Assembly: GCA_964487155.1 (NCBI GenBank)
Contig: CAZAQB010000023.1
Coordinates: forward strand, 1-32,933
DNA: 32,933 nt
Source of the DNA: CAZAQB01 sp964487155
Lineage (GTDB): Bacteria; Pseudomonadota; Gammaproteobacteria; Nitrococcales; Nitrococcaceae
Direction of reading: 5' to 3'
Shown piece by piece: positions 14,058 to 22,081 of this stretch (positions are counted from its first letter, which is position 1; each line of letters opens with the position of its first letter). The translations under genes were made by a program, and so were the position numbers. The notes under the pieces were generated by a model. The model was not told the origin of the DNA, ran no database searches, and saw only the letters and a program-made list of their open reading frames with translations.

Positions 14058-16060
14058 GCACCGCTCTCGCCACCGCCCTGGCGGCCGTAGTGCTGGCGCT
14101 GGCCTCCGCGCTGGTGTCCTGCTTCACCGGCCGGGCCCCGGTTCTGCTGCGGTGGCTCGCGTTTCCGCTGGTGGGGCTGTCCGGAGTGGCCGCCGTGACG
14201 GCCGGGCTGGGCGCTCTGCGCTCGGCTGCCAGCGCTACCCTCACCCTGCCCCTGGGGCTGCCCTGGCTGCCCTGGCACTTGCGCCTCGATCCCCTTGCCG
14301 GGTTCTTTCTGTGCATCATCGGCTTGCTGAGCGTGGCAGTGGCCGTCTACGGCCCCGCCTACACCCGCGGCCTGGAGCAGGGCCGCGACCCGCTGCCGGC
14401 GCTGGGCGGCTTCACCGGGCTGTTTCTGGCCGGGATGCTGCTGGTGGTGCTGGCCGATGACGCCTTCCTGTTCATGGTGGCCTGGGAGGTCATGTCCCTG
14501 GCGTCGTACTTCCTGGTCGCCTTCCACCACGAGCACGGCGCCAACCGGCGGGCGGCGTTCCTGTACCTGCTGATGGCCCACATCGGCGCGCTGGCGATCC
14601 TGCTGGCCTACGGGGTGCTGGCAACCCAGGGCGGCAGCTTCGAGTTCACCGCGCTGCGCGGCGCCGATCTCTCCTTCGGCTGGGCCAGCGTGGCCTTCGC
14701 ACTGGCGTTCGCCGGCTTCGGCATGAAGGCCGGGCTGGTCCCCCTGCACGCCTGGCTGCCGGAAGCGCACCCGGTGGCCCCCTCCCACATCTCGGCGCTG
14801 ATGTCGGGGGTGATGCTGAAAGTGGCGGTGTACGGTTTCGTGCGCTTCGTCTTCGATCTGCTGGGTCAGTTTCACTGGCAGTGGGCGGTGCCGGTGCTGC
14901 TGGCAGGCGGCGTCTCGGCTCTGCTGGGAGTGCTCTACGCGCTGATGCAGCAGGACCTCAAGCGCCTGCTCGCCTACAGCTCGGTGGAGAACATGGGCAT
15001 CGTCTTCATCGGCCTGGGCCTCGCGCTGCTGTTCCTGGCCGAGGGCCACCCCGGTCTCGGCGCACTCGGCCTGGTGGCGGCGCTGCTCCACTGCCTCAAC
15101 CACGCGGTCTTCAAGGGCCTGCTGTTCCTCGGCGCCGGGGCCGTGCTGCACAGCAGCCACGAGCGCAACCTCGAGCACATGGGCGGTCTGCTGCGGCGCA
15201 TGCCCTGGACCGGCGCCTTCTTCCTGGTGGGCTGCCTCTCCATCTCGGCGCTGCCGCCCTTTAACGGCTTCGCCTCGGAATGGCTCACCTTTCAGGCCGC
15301 CCTCCAGGCCTGGCAGCTCGACAGCGGGGTGCTGCGGGCGCTGGTGCCCGTGGTCGCTGCCGTCCTCGCCCTGACCGGCGCCCTGGCGGCAGCCTGCTTC
15401 GTGAAGGTCTATGGGGTCGCCTTTCTCGGCCAGGCGCGCAGCCGCCACGTGCGCCGCGCCCGGCAGGTGCCGGCCGGGATGCGGGCCGGGCAGGGCATGC
15501 TGGCCCTGCTGTGCCTGGTCCTGGGGGTGCTGCCGGGCGGCGTGGTGGCGCTCCTGGGCCGGGTTCCAGGCCAGCTGCTGGGCGAGGAGCTCGCCCGGGC
15601 CGGCGCCCACGGCCCCCTGTGGCTGACGCCGGTGGCACCGGAGATCGCCAGCTACAGCGCGCCTGTGGTGGTGGTGCTGCTGGCCGCGGTGCTCGCCGCC
15701 GGCGTCTGGCTCGCCGGCCGCGGCGCGGTGCGCCGGGTGCGCCGGGGCGATCCCTGGGACTGTGGCTTTGCACCGCCCTCCCCCCGCATGCAGTACACGT
15801 CGGCGGCCTTCGCCCAGCCCATCCGGCGGGTGTTCGGCCTGCTGTTCCGCATCGACGAACGCGTCGAGGAGCTGCCGGACGGCAGCGCCCGCTACCGCCT
15901 GAGCGTCACCGACCGTGCCTGGGGATGGCTCTACCTGCCGGTAGCCCAGGCCGTGGAAGCCGCCGCCCGCCGGGTGGTGCGGCTGCAGTCCGGCAACGTC
16001 CGCGTTTACCTCGGTTGGACCCTGGCCACCCTGCTGGTGCTGCTGTGGATCGTCTCCTGA
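14054..16060 (+). CDS. hyfB: HyfB-like antiporter subunit of an Ehr complex (EhrA-type)
   Basis: 668 aa, about 16 membrane helices. It belongs to the Mrp/NuoL-HyfB family of ion-translocating subunits. Visible landmarks: the conserved Glu in the helix FMVAWEVMSLASYFLVAFHHE, the Lys-containing helix FGMKAGLVPLHAWLPEAHPVAPSHISALMSGVMLK, and LKRLLAYSSVENMG, plus the long HyfB-type C-terminal extension after residue 530 (GDPWDCGF, YTSAAFAQPIRRVF) that is found in HyfB/EhrA but not NuoL. It should pump H+ or Na+ as part of the membrane arm. The ATG overlaps the regulator stop. Confidence 0.93.
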   Translation: MSTALATALAAVVLALASALVSCFTGRAPVLLRWLAFPLVGLSGVAAVTAGLGALRSAASATLTLPLGLPWLPWHLRLDPLAGFFLCIIGLLSVAVAVYGPAYTRGLEQGRDPLPALGGFTGLFLAGMLLVVLADDAFLFMVAWEVMSLASYFLVAFHHEHGANRRAAFLYLLMAHIGALAILLAYGVLATQGGSFEFTALRGADLSFGWASVAFALAFAGFGMKAGLVPLHAWLPEAHPVAPSHISALMSGVMLKVAVYGFVRFVFDLLGQFHWQWAVPVLLAGGVSALLGVLYALMQQDLKRLLAYSSVENMGIVFIGLGLALLFLAEGHPGLGALGLVAALLHCLNHAVFKGLLFLGAGAVLHSSHERNLEHMGGLLRRMPWTGAFFLVGCLSISALPPFNGFASEWLTFQAALQAWQLDSGVLRALVPVVAAVLALTGALAAACFVKVYGVAFLGQARSRHVRRARQVPAGMRAGQGMLALLCLVLGVLPGGVVALLGRVPGQLLGEELARAGAHGPLWLTPVAPEIASYSAPVVVVLLAAVLAAGVWLAGRGAVRRVRRGDPWDCGFAPPSPRMQYTSAAFAQPIRRVFGLLFRIDERVEELPDGSARYRLSVTDRAWGWLYLPVAQAVEAAARRVVRLQSGNVRVYLGWTLATLLVLLWIVS

Positions 16061-17010
16061 GTCCCGCCGGCTGGGCACTCGCCCTGGCCCAGGCACTGCT
16101 CTACGCGGCCCTGGCACCGTTGCTGGTGGGCTGGCTGCGGCGCGTCAAGGCGCTGCTGCAGAACCGCCGCGGCCCCTCGCTGCTGCAGCCCTACCACGAC
16201 CTGCGCAAGCTGCTCGGCAAGGAGGTGCGGGTGGCCAACACCACCTCCGGACTGTTCCTGGCGACTCCCTACCTGGTGTTCGCCGCCACCTGGCTGGCGG
16301 CCGCCAGCGTACCGTTGATCGCGGTGGACCTGCCCACCGCCCTGGTGGCCGACATCATCGTGGTGGCGGGCCTGCTGGCCCTGGCGCGCTTCTGCCTGGC
16401 GCTGGCCGCCATGGACACCGGCACCGCCTTCGGCGGCATGGGCGCCTCCCGGGAGATGCTGATCTCCGCCCTTGCGGAACCGGCCATGCTGATGGCCGTG
16501 TTCACCCTCGCCATGACCGCCCACAGCACCAACCTGGCCAGCGTGGTCGAGGCCCAGCTCGCCGGGCCCCTGGCGCTGCGGCCGTCGTTCCTGTTCGCCC
16601 TCGCCGCCCTGGTGCTGGTGGCCCTGGCCGAGACCGGGCGCATCCCGGTGGACAACCCGGCCACCCACCTGGAGCTGACCATGGTCCACGAGGCCATGGT
16701 GCTCGAGTACTCGGGCCGCCACCTGGCCCTGCTGGAGTGGGCCGCCCAGATCAAGCTGCTGCTCTACGGGGCGCTGATCGCCAACGTGTTCTTTCCCTGG
16801 GGCATCGCCGAGAGCCTGGCGCCGGCGGCGCTCGCCATGGGCACGGCGGCGGTGGCGCTGAAGCTGATGGCGCTCGCTGTGATGCTGGCACTGGCGGAGA
16901 CGGTGCTCGCGAAGATGCGGCTGTTCCGGGTGCCGGCGTTCCTCAACCTGGCCCTGCTGCTGGCCCTGCTCGGGCTGCTGGGCTACGTCATCCTGGAGGT
17001 GGCGCCGTGA
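16057..17010 (+). CDS. hyfC: HyfC/NuoH-like membrane subunit of the Ehr complex
   Basis: About 317 aa, eight membrane helices, homologous to NuoH/HycD, which links the membrane and peripheral arms. Signature: LRRVKALLQNRRGPSLLQPYHDLRKLLGKE in the first loop, TGTAFGGMGASREMLISALAEPA, and ETGRIPVDNPATHLELTMVHEAMVLEYSGRHLALLEWA, with acidic residues near the quinone-side cavity. The likely start is a CTG at 16057 that overlaps the HyfB stop (CTGA); a GTG at 16045 would add four residues and is the alternative. Neither has a good ribosome site, so coupling to hyfB is likely. Confidence 0.9.
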   Translation: MSPAGWALALAQALLYAALAPLLVGWLRRVKALLQNRRGPSLLQPYHDLRKLLGKEVRVANTTSGLFLATPYLVFAATWLAAASVPLIAVDLPTALVADIIVVAGLLALARFCLALAAMDTGTAFGGMGASREMLISALAEPAMLMAVFTLAMTAHSTNLASVVEAQLAGPLALRPSFLFALAALVLVALAETGRIPVDNPATHLELTMVHEAMVLEYSGRHLALLEWAAQIKLLLYGALIANVFFPWGIAESLAPAALAMGTAAVALKLMALAVMLALAETVLAKMRLFRVPAFLNLALLLALLGLLGYVILEVAP

Positions 17011-17693
17011 GCATCACCGCCCTGCCCCTACTTCAGCAGCTGGTGCTGGTGCTGGCGGCGCTGGTGCTGTTCAGCTCCTTTGTCCTGCTGGAGCAGGCCC
17101 GGCTGGTCTCGGCCATCCACGCCTTCGCCTGGCAGGGCGTGCTGGTGGCGGCGGTCACCGCCGTGGTGGCCGCCACCGACCACTCGCCGCACCTGCTGTT
17201 CTCGGCGGCGCTGACCCTGCTGCTGAAAGGCCTGCTGATCCCGTGGATGCTGCACCGCCTGGTGCAGCGCCTGGACCTGGAGCGCCATACCGAGGCCCTG
17301 CGCCGGCCGGCCCTGGTGATCATCGCCGGCGTGGGGCTGGTGGTGTTCAGCTACTGGCTGGTGCTGCCCATGGTCGAGCGCGACCTCACCTTCACCCGCC
17401 ATATCCTCGCCATCAGCCTTGCCGCGGTGCTGATGGGCCTGCTGATGATGGTGACGCGACCGCTGGCGGTGCTGCAGGTGCTGGGGTTCATGGCCATGGA
17501 GAACGGGCTGTTCCTGGCCGCGGTGTCCGCCACCGGCGGCATGCCCATGGTGGTGGAGCTGGGTGTGGCCTTCGACGTACTGGTCGCGATGGTGCTGTTC
17601 GGGGTGTTCTTCCTGCAGATCCGCGACAGCATCGAGTCGCTCGACGTGGACCGGCTCAACCGCCTCACCGAGACCCGGGAGGACGAGCCCTGA
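17007..17693 (+). CDS. hyfE: HyfE-like membrane subunit of the Ehr complex
   Basis: 228 aa with about seven membrane helices. It matches the HyfE family, an N-terminally extended NuoK relative: LVSAIHAFAWQGVLVAAVTAV, then LTLLLKGLLIPWMLHRLVQRL, and a NuoK-like end with GFMAMENGLFLAAVSATGGMPMVVELGVAFDVLVAMVLFGVFFLQIRDSIESLDVDRLNRL. The conserved Glu residues of the proton path (ME and VEL) are present. GTG start overlaps the HyfC stop (GTGA), with a perfect GGAGG seven bases upstream. Confidence 0.93.
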   Translation: MSITALPLLQQLVLVLAALVLFSSFVLLEQARLVSAIHAFAWQGVLVAAVTAVVAATDHSPHLLFSAALTLLLKGLLIPWMLHRLVQRLDLERHTEALRRPALVIIAGVGLVVFSYWLVLPMVERDLTFTRHILAISLAAVLMGLLMMVTRPLAVLQVLGFMAMENGLFLAAVSATGGMPMVVELGVAFDVLVAMVLFGVFFLQIRDSIESLDVDRLNRLTETREDEP

Positions 17694-19162
17694 ACGCGCT
17701 GCTCCTCACCCTGCTCACTCCCCTCGGCGGGGCGGTGCTGCTGGGCCTGCTGGCGGCACCGGCGCGCCGCGGCGCCTGGAACGTAGCGCTCTCGGGGCTG
17801 TCGTTCGCCGCCTCCCTGTGGCTCGCCCGGGAGGTGGCGCATGGGGCACAGATCGCCGGCCACGGCTTGCGGGTGGACGCCTTCAACGTCTACCTGGTGG
17901 TCCTGACCGCCTTTGTCGGCCTCACCACCGCCATCTTCTCCCGGCCCTACATGCGCCACGTGCGTGAGAGCCGCCGCGCGGGCGAGCGCGGCCTGCGCCT
18001 CTACCACGCCCTCTACCAGGCCTTCATGTTCACCATGCTGCTGGCCCTGACCACCGACAACCTGGGCGTGCTGTGGGTAGCGGTGGAGGGGGCGACCCTG
18101 AGCACGGTGCTACTGGTGTCGCTGTACCGCACGCCCGAGGCGGTGGAGGCGGCCTGGAAGTACTTCATTCTCTGCGGCGTGGGCATCGCGCTGGCCCTGT
18201 TCGGCACCGTCCTGACCTACTTCGCGGCGCAGGATGTACTGGCCGACCCCGGCGCCGGGCTGACCTGGAGCGTGCTCTACCGGCATGCGAGCCAGCTCGA
18301 GCCCGCCGTCATGGCCCTCGCCTTCGCCTTCCTGCTGGTCGGCTACGGCACCAAGGTGGGGCTGGTGCCCCTGCACCAGTGGCTGCCCGACGCCCTCTCG
18401 GAGGGGCCGACGCCGATGTCCGCCGTGCTCTCGGGGCTGCTGCTGAACGTCGCCCTGTACGCGGTGATCCGGGTGAAGATGCTGGTGGACGGCGCCCTGG
18501 CCGCCACCCACAGCCCCCAGCTGGCGGGCCAGCTGCTGATGGCCTTCGGCATGGTGTCGTTCCTGGTGGCGGGGTTGTTCCTGCACCGCCAGCGGGACAT
18601 CAAGCGCATGTTCAGCTACTCATCCATCGAGCACATGGGGCTGATGACTTTCGCCTTCGGCCTCGGCGGCCCGCTGGCCACCTTCGGCGCCCTGCTGCAC
18701 ATGCTGGTCCACTCCCTGACCAAGTCCGCCATCTTCATCACCGTAGGCCACGCCGCCCACATCGCCGGCAGCCAGGACATCCATCGCATCCGCGGGCTGA
18801 TCCGCACCCAGCCGGCGGTGGGCTGGTCGCTGCTGATCGGCGTCGCCGCCATCGCCGGGTTTCCCCCCTTCGGGGTGTTCACCAGCGAGTTCCTGCTGCT
18901 GGTGGCCACCATGGACGCCCGGCCCTGGCTCACCGTCGCCCTGCTCGGCGGCCTGGCAGTGGCTTTCGCCGGCCTGTTCCGCCACCTGCACCCCATGGTC
19001 TACGGGGCCGCGCCGGCCGGCCAGCAGCCGGTGCCGGCCAACATGCTGCCGGTGGCCGTGCACTTGGCCATCGTGCTGTGGCTGGGCCTGTCCATCCCGG
19101 GCTTCCTGGCCCGCTGGCTGGACCGGGCCACCGGGCTGATCAGCGCAGGGCAGCTGCTGTGA
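17690..19162 (+). CDS. hyfF: HyfF-like antiporter subunit of the Ehr complex
   Basis: 490 aa, about 14 membrane helices, NuoN/NuoM-like. Landmarks: TTDNLGVLWVAVEGATLSTVLLVSLYR (conserved Glu), AWKYFILCGVGIALALFG, GYGTKVGLVPLHQWLPDALSEGPTPMSAVLSGLLLN, IKRMFSYSSIEHMG. A second ion channel of the complex. No ATG, GTG or TTG fits the family N-terminus; the CTG at 17690, overlapping the HyfE stop (CTGA) and preceded at six bases by GGGAGGA (17677-17683), is the best start. This makes it a strong case for CTG initiation. Confidence 0.92.
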   Translation: MNALLLTLLTPLGGAVLLGLLAAPARRGAWNVALSGLSFAASLWLAREVAHGAQIAGHGLRVDAFNVYLVVLTAFVGLTTAIFSRPYMRHVRESRRAGERGLRLYHALYQAFMFTMLLALTTDNLGVLWVAVEGATLSTVLLVSLYRTPEAVEAAWKYFILCGVGIALALFGTVLTYFAAQDVLADPGAGLTWSVLYRHASQLEPAVMALAFAFLLVGYGTKVGLVPLHQWLPDALSEGPTPMSAVLSGLLLNVALYAVIRVKMLVDGALAATHSPQLAGQLLMAFGMVSFLVAGLFLHRQRDIKRMFSYSSIEHMGLMTFAFGLGGPLATFGALLHMLVHSLTKSAIFITVGHAAHIAGSQDIHRIRGLIRTQPAVGWSLLIGVAAIAGFPPFGVFTSEFLLLVATMDARPWLTVALLGGLAVAFAGLFRHLHPMVYGAAPAGQQPVPANMLPVAVHLAIVLWLGLSIPGFLARWLDRATGLISAGQLL

Positions 19163-20742
19163 GCCGCATGGACTGGCTGGCCGAGTACCTGGCTGCCCTT
19201 GAGGAGGCCGGCGCAACGGTGCGCCTGGAAGGGGGGCCCGCCACGCCTGCATTGCGCCTGGAAGTCTCCCCGCCGGACTGGGGCAAGGCGGCCCAGACGG
19301 CCGCGCGGTTGGGCTGGCGCTGGGCCGGGGTGTGGGGCGAGGCGCTGGCGCAGACCTGCCGGGTACGCGCCTGCCTGGCAGGGCACGCCGGTCATCTGCT
19401 GCTGGAGACGGAGGTTCCCTTCGCGGATCCGGAACTCGCCTCCCACACGCCCCACTACCCCGCCGCCGACCGGATGGAGCGCCACGCCCAGGACCTGCTG
19501 GGGCTGCGCTTCTCCGGTCATCCCGACCCCCGCCGCTGGACCCGCCACCGGGCCTGGGCGGCGCAGCTCCATCCCCTGCGGGATGCGGCTCTCGCCGCCG
19601 GCGGCAATCCCGGCCGTACCCCGGCGGACAGCGGCTACCCGTTCCGCGCCATCCAGGGGACGGGGGTCTACGAGATCCCGGTGGGCCCGGTCCATGCCGG
19701 CATCATCGAACCCGGCCACTTCCGCTTCCAGGCGGTGGGGGAGGACGTGCTGCGCCTGGAGCAGCGCCTGGGCTACGTCCACAAGGGCATCGAGCAGCTC
19801 GCCGTGGGACGGGCGCCGGCGGAGCTGGCCCGGCTCGCCGGCCGGGTCTCCGGGGATTCCACCGTGGCCCACACCTGGGCCGCCTGCCAGGCCATGGAGC
19901 GGGCTGCCGGCTGCGCCGTGCCGCCCCGGGCCCTGCATCTGCGGGCCCTGCTGGCCGAGCGCGAGCGCGTTGCCAACCACCTGGGAGACATCGGCGCCAT
20001 CTGCAACGACGTGGGTTTCGCCTTCGCCCACCTGCAGTGCGCCCGGCTGCGGGAGCGCTGGCAGCGGCGCAGCGGCGAGCTGTTCGGCCACCGGCTGCTG
20101 ATGGACACGGTGATCCCGGGCGGTGTGGCCCGGGACCTGCCCGCCGGCGCCGGCGGGGCGCTGCGCGCCGAACACCAGGCCATGCGGGAGGCGGCGGCCC
20201 CGGTATTCGCGGTGATCGAGGACCACCCGCCGCTGGAGGACCGCCTGCTGTGCACCGGCTGCCTGAGCCGGGAGGACGCCCGGGCGCTCGGCTGCACCGG
20301 CTACGTGGCCAAGGCAAGCGGGCTTGACTTCGACCTGCGCCGCGACAGCCCCTACGCCCCCTACGACCGCCTGGCCGTGGAGGTCCCGCTGGGCAGCGCC
20401 GGGGACGTCTTCGACCGGGTGCGGGTGCGCATGCGGGAAGTCGACATCAGCCTGGAGATCATGGAGGGCCTGCTGGCCACCCTGCCCGGAGGCCCGGTGT
20501 GCGCCGAGTTGCCGGCGCCGCCGGCGGGTGCCGCTGGACTCGGCCTGGTGGAGGGCTGGCGGGGCGAGACCCTGAGCTTCGTGCGCTTCGGCGAGGCCGG
20601 CCAGGTGGCCCGCTACTTTCCCCGGGATCCCAGCTGGTTCCTGTGGCCGGCCCTGGAGCGGCTGCTGCCCGGCAACATCGTTCCCGACTTCCCGGTCTGC
20701 AACAAATCCGTCAACGCCTCCTATTCAGGCCACGACCTATAG
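19159..20742 (+). CDS. hyfG: HyfG-like large subunit lacking nickel ligands (EhrL-type)
   Basis: 527 aa. Residues about 5-140 form a NuoC-like domain, then a NuoD/large-subunit domain with GTGVYEIPVGPVHAGIIEPGHFRF and LGYVHKGIEQL. Active [NiFe] hydrogenases carry RxCGxC here and DPCxxC at the C-terminus. In this protein the first motif reads RVSGDS (229-234), both cysteines changed to serine, and the C-terminus is DFPVCNKS then SYSGHDL, with a single Cys (C514). No nickel site can form, and the C-terminal tail is not of the cleaved hydrogenase type. The GTG start overlaps the HyfF stop (GTGA); the ATG at 19168 is an alternative. The substrate of such Ehr complexes is unknown. Confidence 0.92.
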   Translation: MSRMDWLAEYLAALEEAGATVRLEGGPATPALRLEVSPPDWGKAAQTAARLGWRWAGVWGEALAQTCRVRACLAGHAGHLLLETEVPFADPELASHTPHYPAADRMERHAQDLLGLRFSGHPDPRRWTRHRAWAAQLHPLRDAALAAGGNPGRTPADSGYPFRAIQGTGVYEIPVGPVHAGIIEPGHFRFQAVGEDVLRLEQRLGYVHKGIEQLAVGRAPAELARLAGRVSGDSTVAHTWAACQAMERAAGCAVPPRALHLRALLAERERVANHLGDIGAICNDVGFAFAHLQCARLRERWQRRSGELFGHRLLMDTVIPGGVARDLPAGAGGALRAEHQAMREAAAPVFAVIEDHPPLEDRLLCTGCLSREDARALGCTGYVAKASGLDFDLRRDSPYAPYDRLAVEVPLGSAGDVFDRVRVRMREVDISLEIMEGLLATLPGGPVCAELPAPPAGAAGLGLVEGWRGETLSFVRFGEAGQVARYFPRDPSWFLWPALERLLPGNIVPDFPVCNKSVNASYSGHDL

Positions 20743-20749
20743 GCTGCCC

Positions 20750-21295
20750 ATGCTGCGCATCCTCCGCCAGATCGCCCGCACCGGCCTGCTCACCGAACCG
20801 GCCCCTGCCACCGCCGGCCCCAGCCTGGAAGCAGCCGGGACGGAGGTGCGCCGCGCCCTGCACGAGCGCTTCCAGGGCAGCCTCGCCATACGCCAGGTGG
20901 ACGCCGGCTCCTGCAACGGCTGCGAGCTGGAGATCCATGCCCTGAACAACGCCTACTACGACCTGGAGCGTTTCGGCGTGCATTTCGTGGCCTCGCCGCG
21001 GCATGCCGACGCCCTGCTGGTCACCGGCCCGGTCTCCCGCCACATGGAGGCCGCCCTGCGGCGCACCTGGCGGGCCACCCCCGCCCCCAAGCTGGTCATC
21101 GCCGCCGGCGACTGCGCCTGCACCGGCGGCCTGTTCGGAGTCTCCTACGCAAGCTGCGGGGCCGTGGAGAACGTAATCCCGGTGGATGTGCGCATCCCCG
21201 GCTGCCCGCCGGCCCCCCTGGAGCTGCTGCGGGGCATCCTCGCGGCGGTAGCGCCGGCCCGTTCGTCCCAGGGCAGCGGCCTGCCAACCCGATAA
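20750..21295 (+). CDS. hyfI: HyfI/NuoB-like small subunit of the Ehr complex (EhrS-type)
   Basis: 181 aa. It carries the complete set of ligands for the proximal [4Fe-4S] cluster: SCNGCELEI (C55, C58), AGDCACTGG (C122) and PGCPPAPLELLRGIL (C152). C124 and C136 are additional. This is the NuoB-type quinone-side electron carrier, so electron transfer is retained although the large subunit has lost its metal site. It starts seven bases after the large-subunit stop. It is the last gene of the operon; no polyferredoxin (HyfH/NuoI) gene follows, so how electrons enter is unclear. Confidence 0.93.
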   Translation: MLRILRQIARTGLLTEPAPATAGPSLEAAGTEVRRALHERFQGSLAIRQVDAGSCNGCELEIHALNNAYYDLERFGVHFVASPRHADALLVTGPVSRHMEAALRRTWRATPAPKLVIAAGDCACTGGLFGVSYASCGAVENVIPVDVRIPGCPPAPLELLRGILAAVAPARSSQGSGLPTR

Positions 21296-21305
21296 CCGGG
21301 CCAGA

Positions 21306-21743
21306 TCAGCGCCGGCCGTATCCTGCCGGCCCCCCAGGCGCAGGCTCGGGCCCAGGGCCGGCGAACAGGCTGTCCAGCAGGTGGCACTCCGCCACGCCGG
21401 CACCGTCGCAGCCGGCCACCAGCGCCGCCAGGGAGGCCTCCATGCGCTGCAGGTCGCGCAGCCGGTCCCGGACGGACTGCAAGTGCACACGGCCCAGCTC
21501 CCTTACCTGGGCGCAGGTGTAGCGCCGGCCGTCCACCAGGGCCAGCAGGCCGCGGACCTCCTCCAGGCTGAAGCCGAGTTCCCGGGCACGGCGCACGAAG
21601 CCGAGCCGCGCCCGGTGCGCCCCGGTGTACTGGCGGTAGTTGTTGGTGGCCCGGGCGGGCGGTAGCAGCACACCCACCCGCTCGTAGTAGCGGATGGTCT
21701 CCACCGACACGCCGCATTCCCGTGCCAGCCGGCCGATGCGCAT
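21306..21743 (-). CDS. merR: MerR-type mercury-responsive regulator
   Basis: 145 aa. N-terminal MerR HTH (MRIGRLARECGVSVETIRYYERVGVLLPPAR, then the second HTH element near residues 40-60), then a coiled-coil dimer helix. Three cysteines correspond to the mercury ligands of Tn501 MerR: C77 (YTCAQV), C112 (VAGC) and C120 (AECHLLDSL). The 77-112 spacing of 35 equals the 82-117 spacing in Tn501; the last interval is one shorter. It should repress and, with Hg(II), activate merF-merA from the divergent promoter. It converges with the Ehr operon, leaving only ten bases between the stops. Confidence 0.9.
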   Translation of the reverse strand: MRIGRLARECGVSVETIRYYERVGVLLPPARATNNYRQYTGAHRARLGFVRRARELGFSLEEVRGLLALVDGRRYTCAQVRELGRVHLQSVRDRLRDLQRMEASLAALVAGCDGAGVAECHLLDSLFAGPGPEPAPGGPAGYGRR

Positions 21744-21761
21744 GGCAACCTCCCCGGTCTC

Positions 21762-21792
21762 TTGACCCTGTAGCCGCTACAGGCTGCATTCT
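21762..21792 (+). promoter_or_regulatory. MerR-type promoter/operator of merF-merA
   Basis: A -35 TTGACC and a -10 CATTCT are separated by 19 bases, the long spacer typical of MerR-activated promoters. Centred in the spacer is a perfect dyad, CCTGTAGC-C-GCTACAGG (21767-21783). It lies between merR and merF. Confidence 0.75.
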
Positions 21793-21843
21793 CCGGTCGC
21801 AACGCCAGACGGTCCAGCCGGCGCGCCGAAGCGGGGTCAGGGC

Positions 21844-22059
21844 ATGCATTCACCGAACCTGCTGCGCCTGGGCATCATCGGCAGCGTCATCGCCGCGCTG
21901 TGCTGCTTCACGCCGGTGCTGGTGGTGCTGCTGGGGATCCTCGGCCTCTCGGCGCGCACCGGCTACCTGGATTACGTGCTGCTGCCGGCACTGGCGTTTT
22001 TCCTCGGCCTCACGGCCTACGCCCTGGTGCGCCGGCACCACCGCGCCGAGGGCGGTTGA
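21844..22059 (+). CDS. merF: MerF-like mercuric ion transporter, lacking the second Cys pair
   Basis: 71 aa, two membrane helices. The first contains the vicinal Cys pair in ALCCFTPVLVVLLG (C20, C21), and the following GLSARTGYLDYVLLPALAFFLGLTAYAL matches MerF well. MerF of about 81 aa carries a second Cys pair near residue 71 on the cytosolic side, which passes Hg(II) to MerA; here the protein ends at that point (VRRHHRAEGG) without it, though two His are close. Inner-membrane importer of Hg(II). First gene of the mer operon. Confidence 0.88.
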   Translation: MHSPNLLRLGIIGSVIAALCCFTPVLVVLLGILGLSARTGYLDYVLLPALAFFLGLTAYALVRRHHRAEGG

Positions 22060-22081
22060 CGGCATCCACCCCGGAGGCACC

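Noticed and set aside
15280..16056. Long N-terminal extension of the hyfC frame
   Set aside because: Overlaps hyfB completely and has no family resemblance; the real start lies at the hyfB stop.
13592..16117. Minus-strand open frame of 841 codons
   Set aside because: It lies antisense to hyfB, and its Gln/His/Arg-rich translation is the typical shadow of a GC-rich gene; no domain.
14054..21295. Genuine hydrogenase-4 / formate hydrogenlyase
   Set aside because: Both nickel cysteine pairs of the large subunit are missing, and no formate dehydrogenase or ferredoxin subunit is present.
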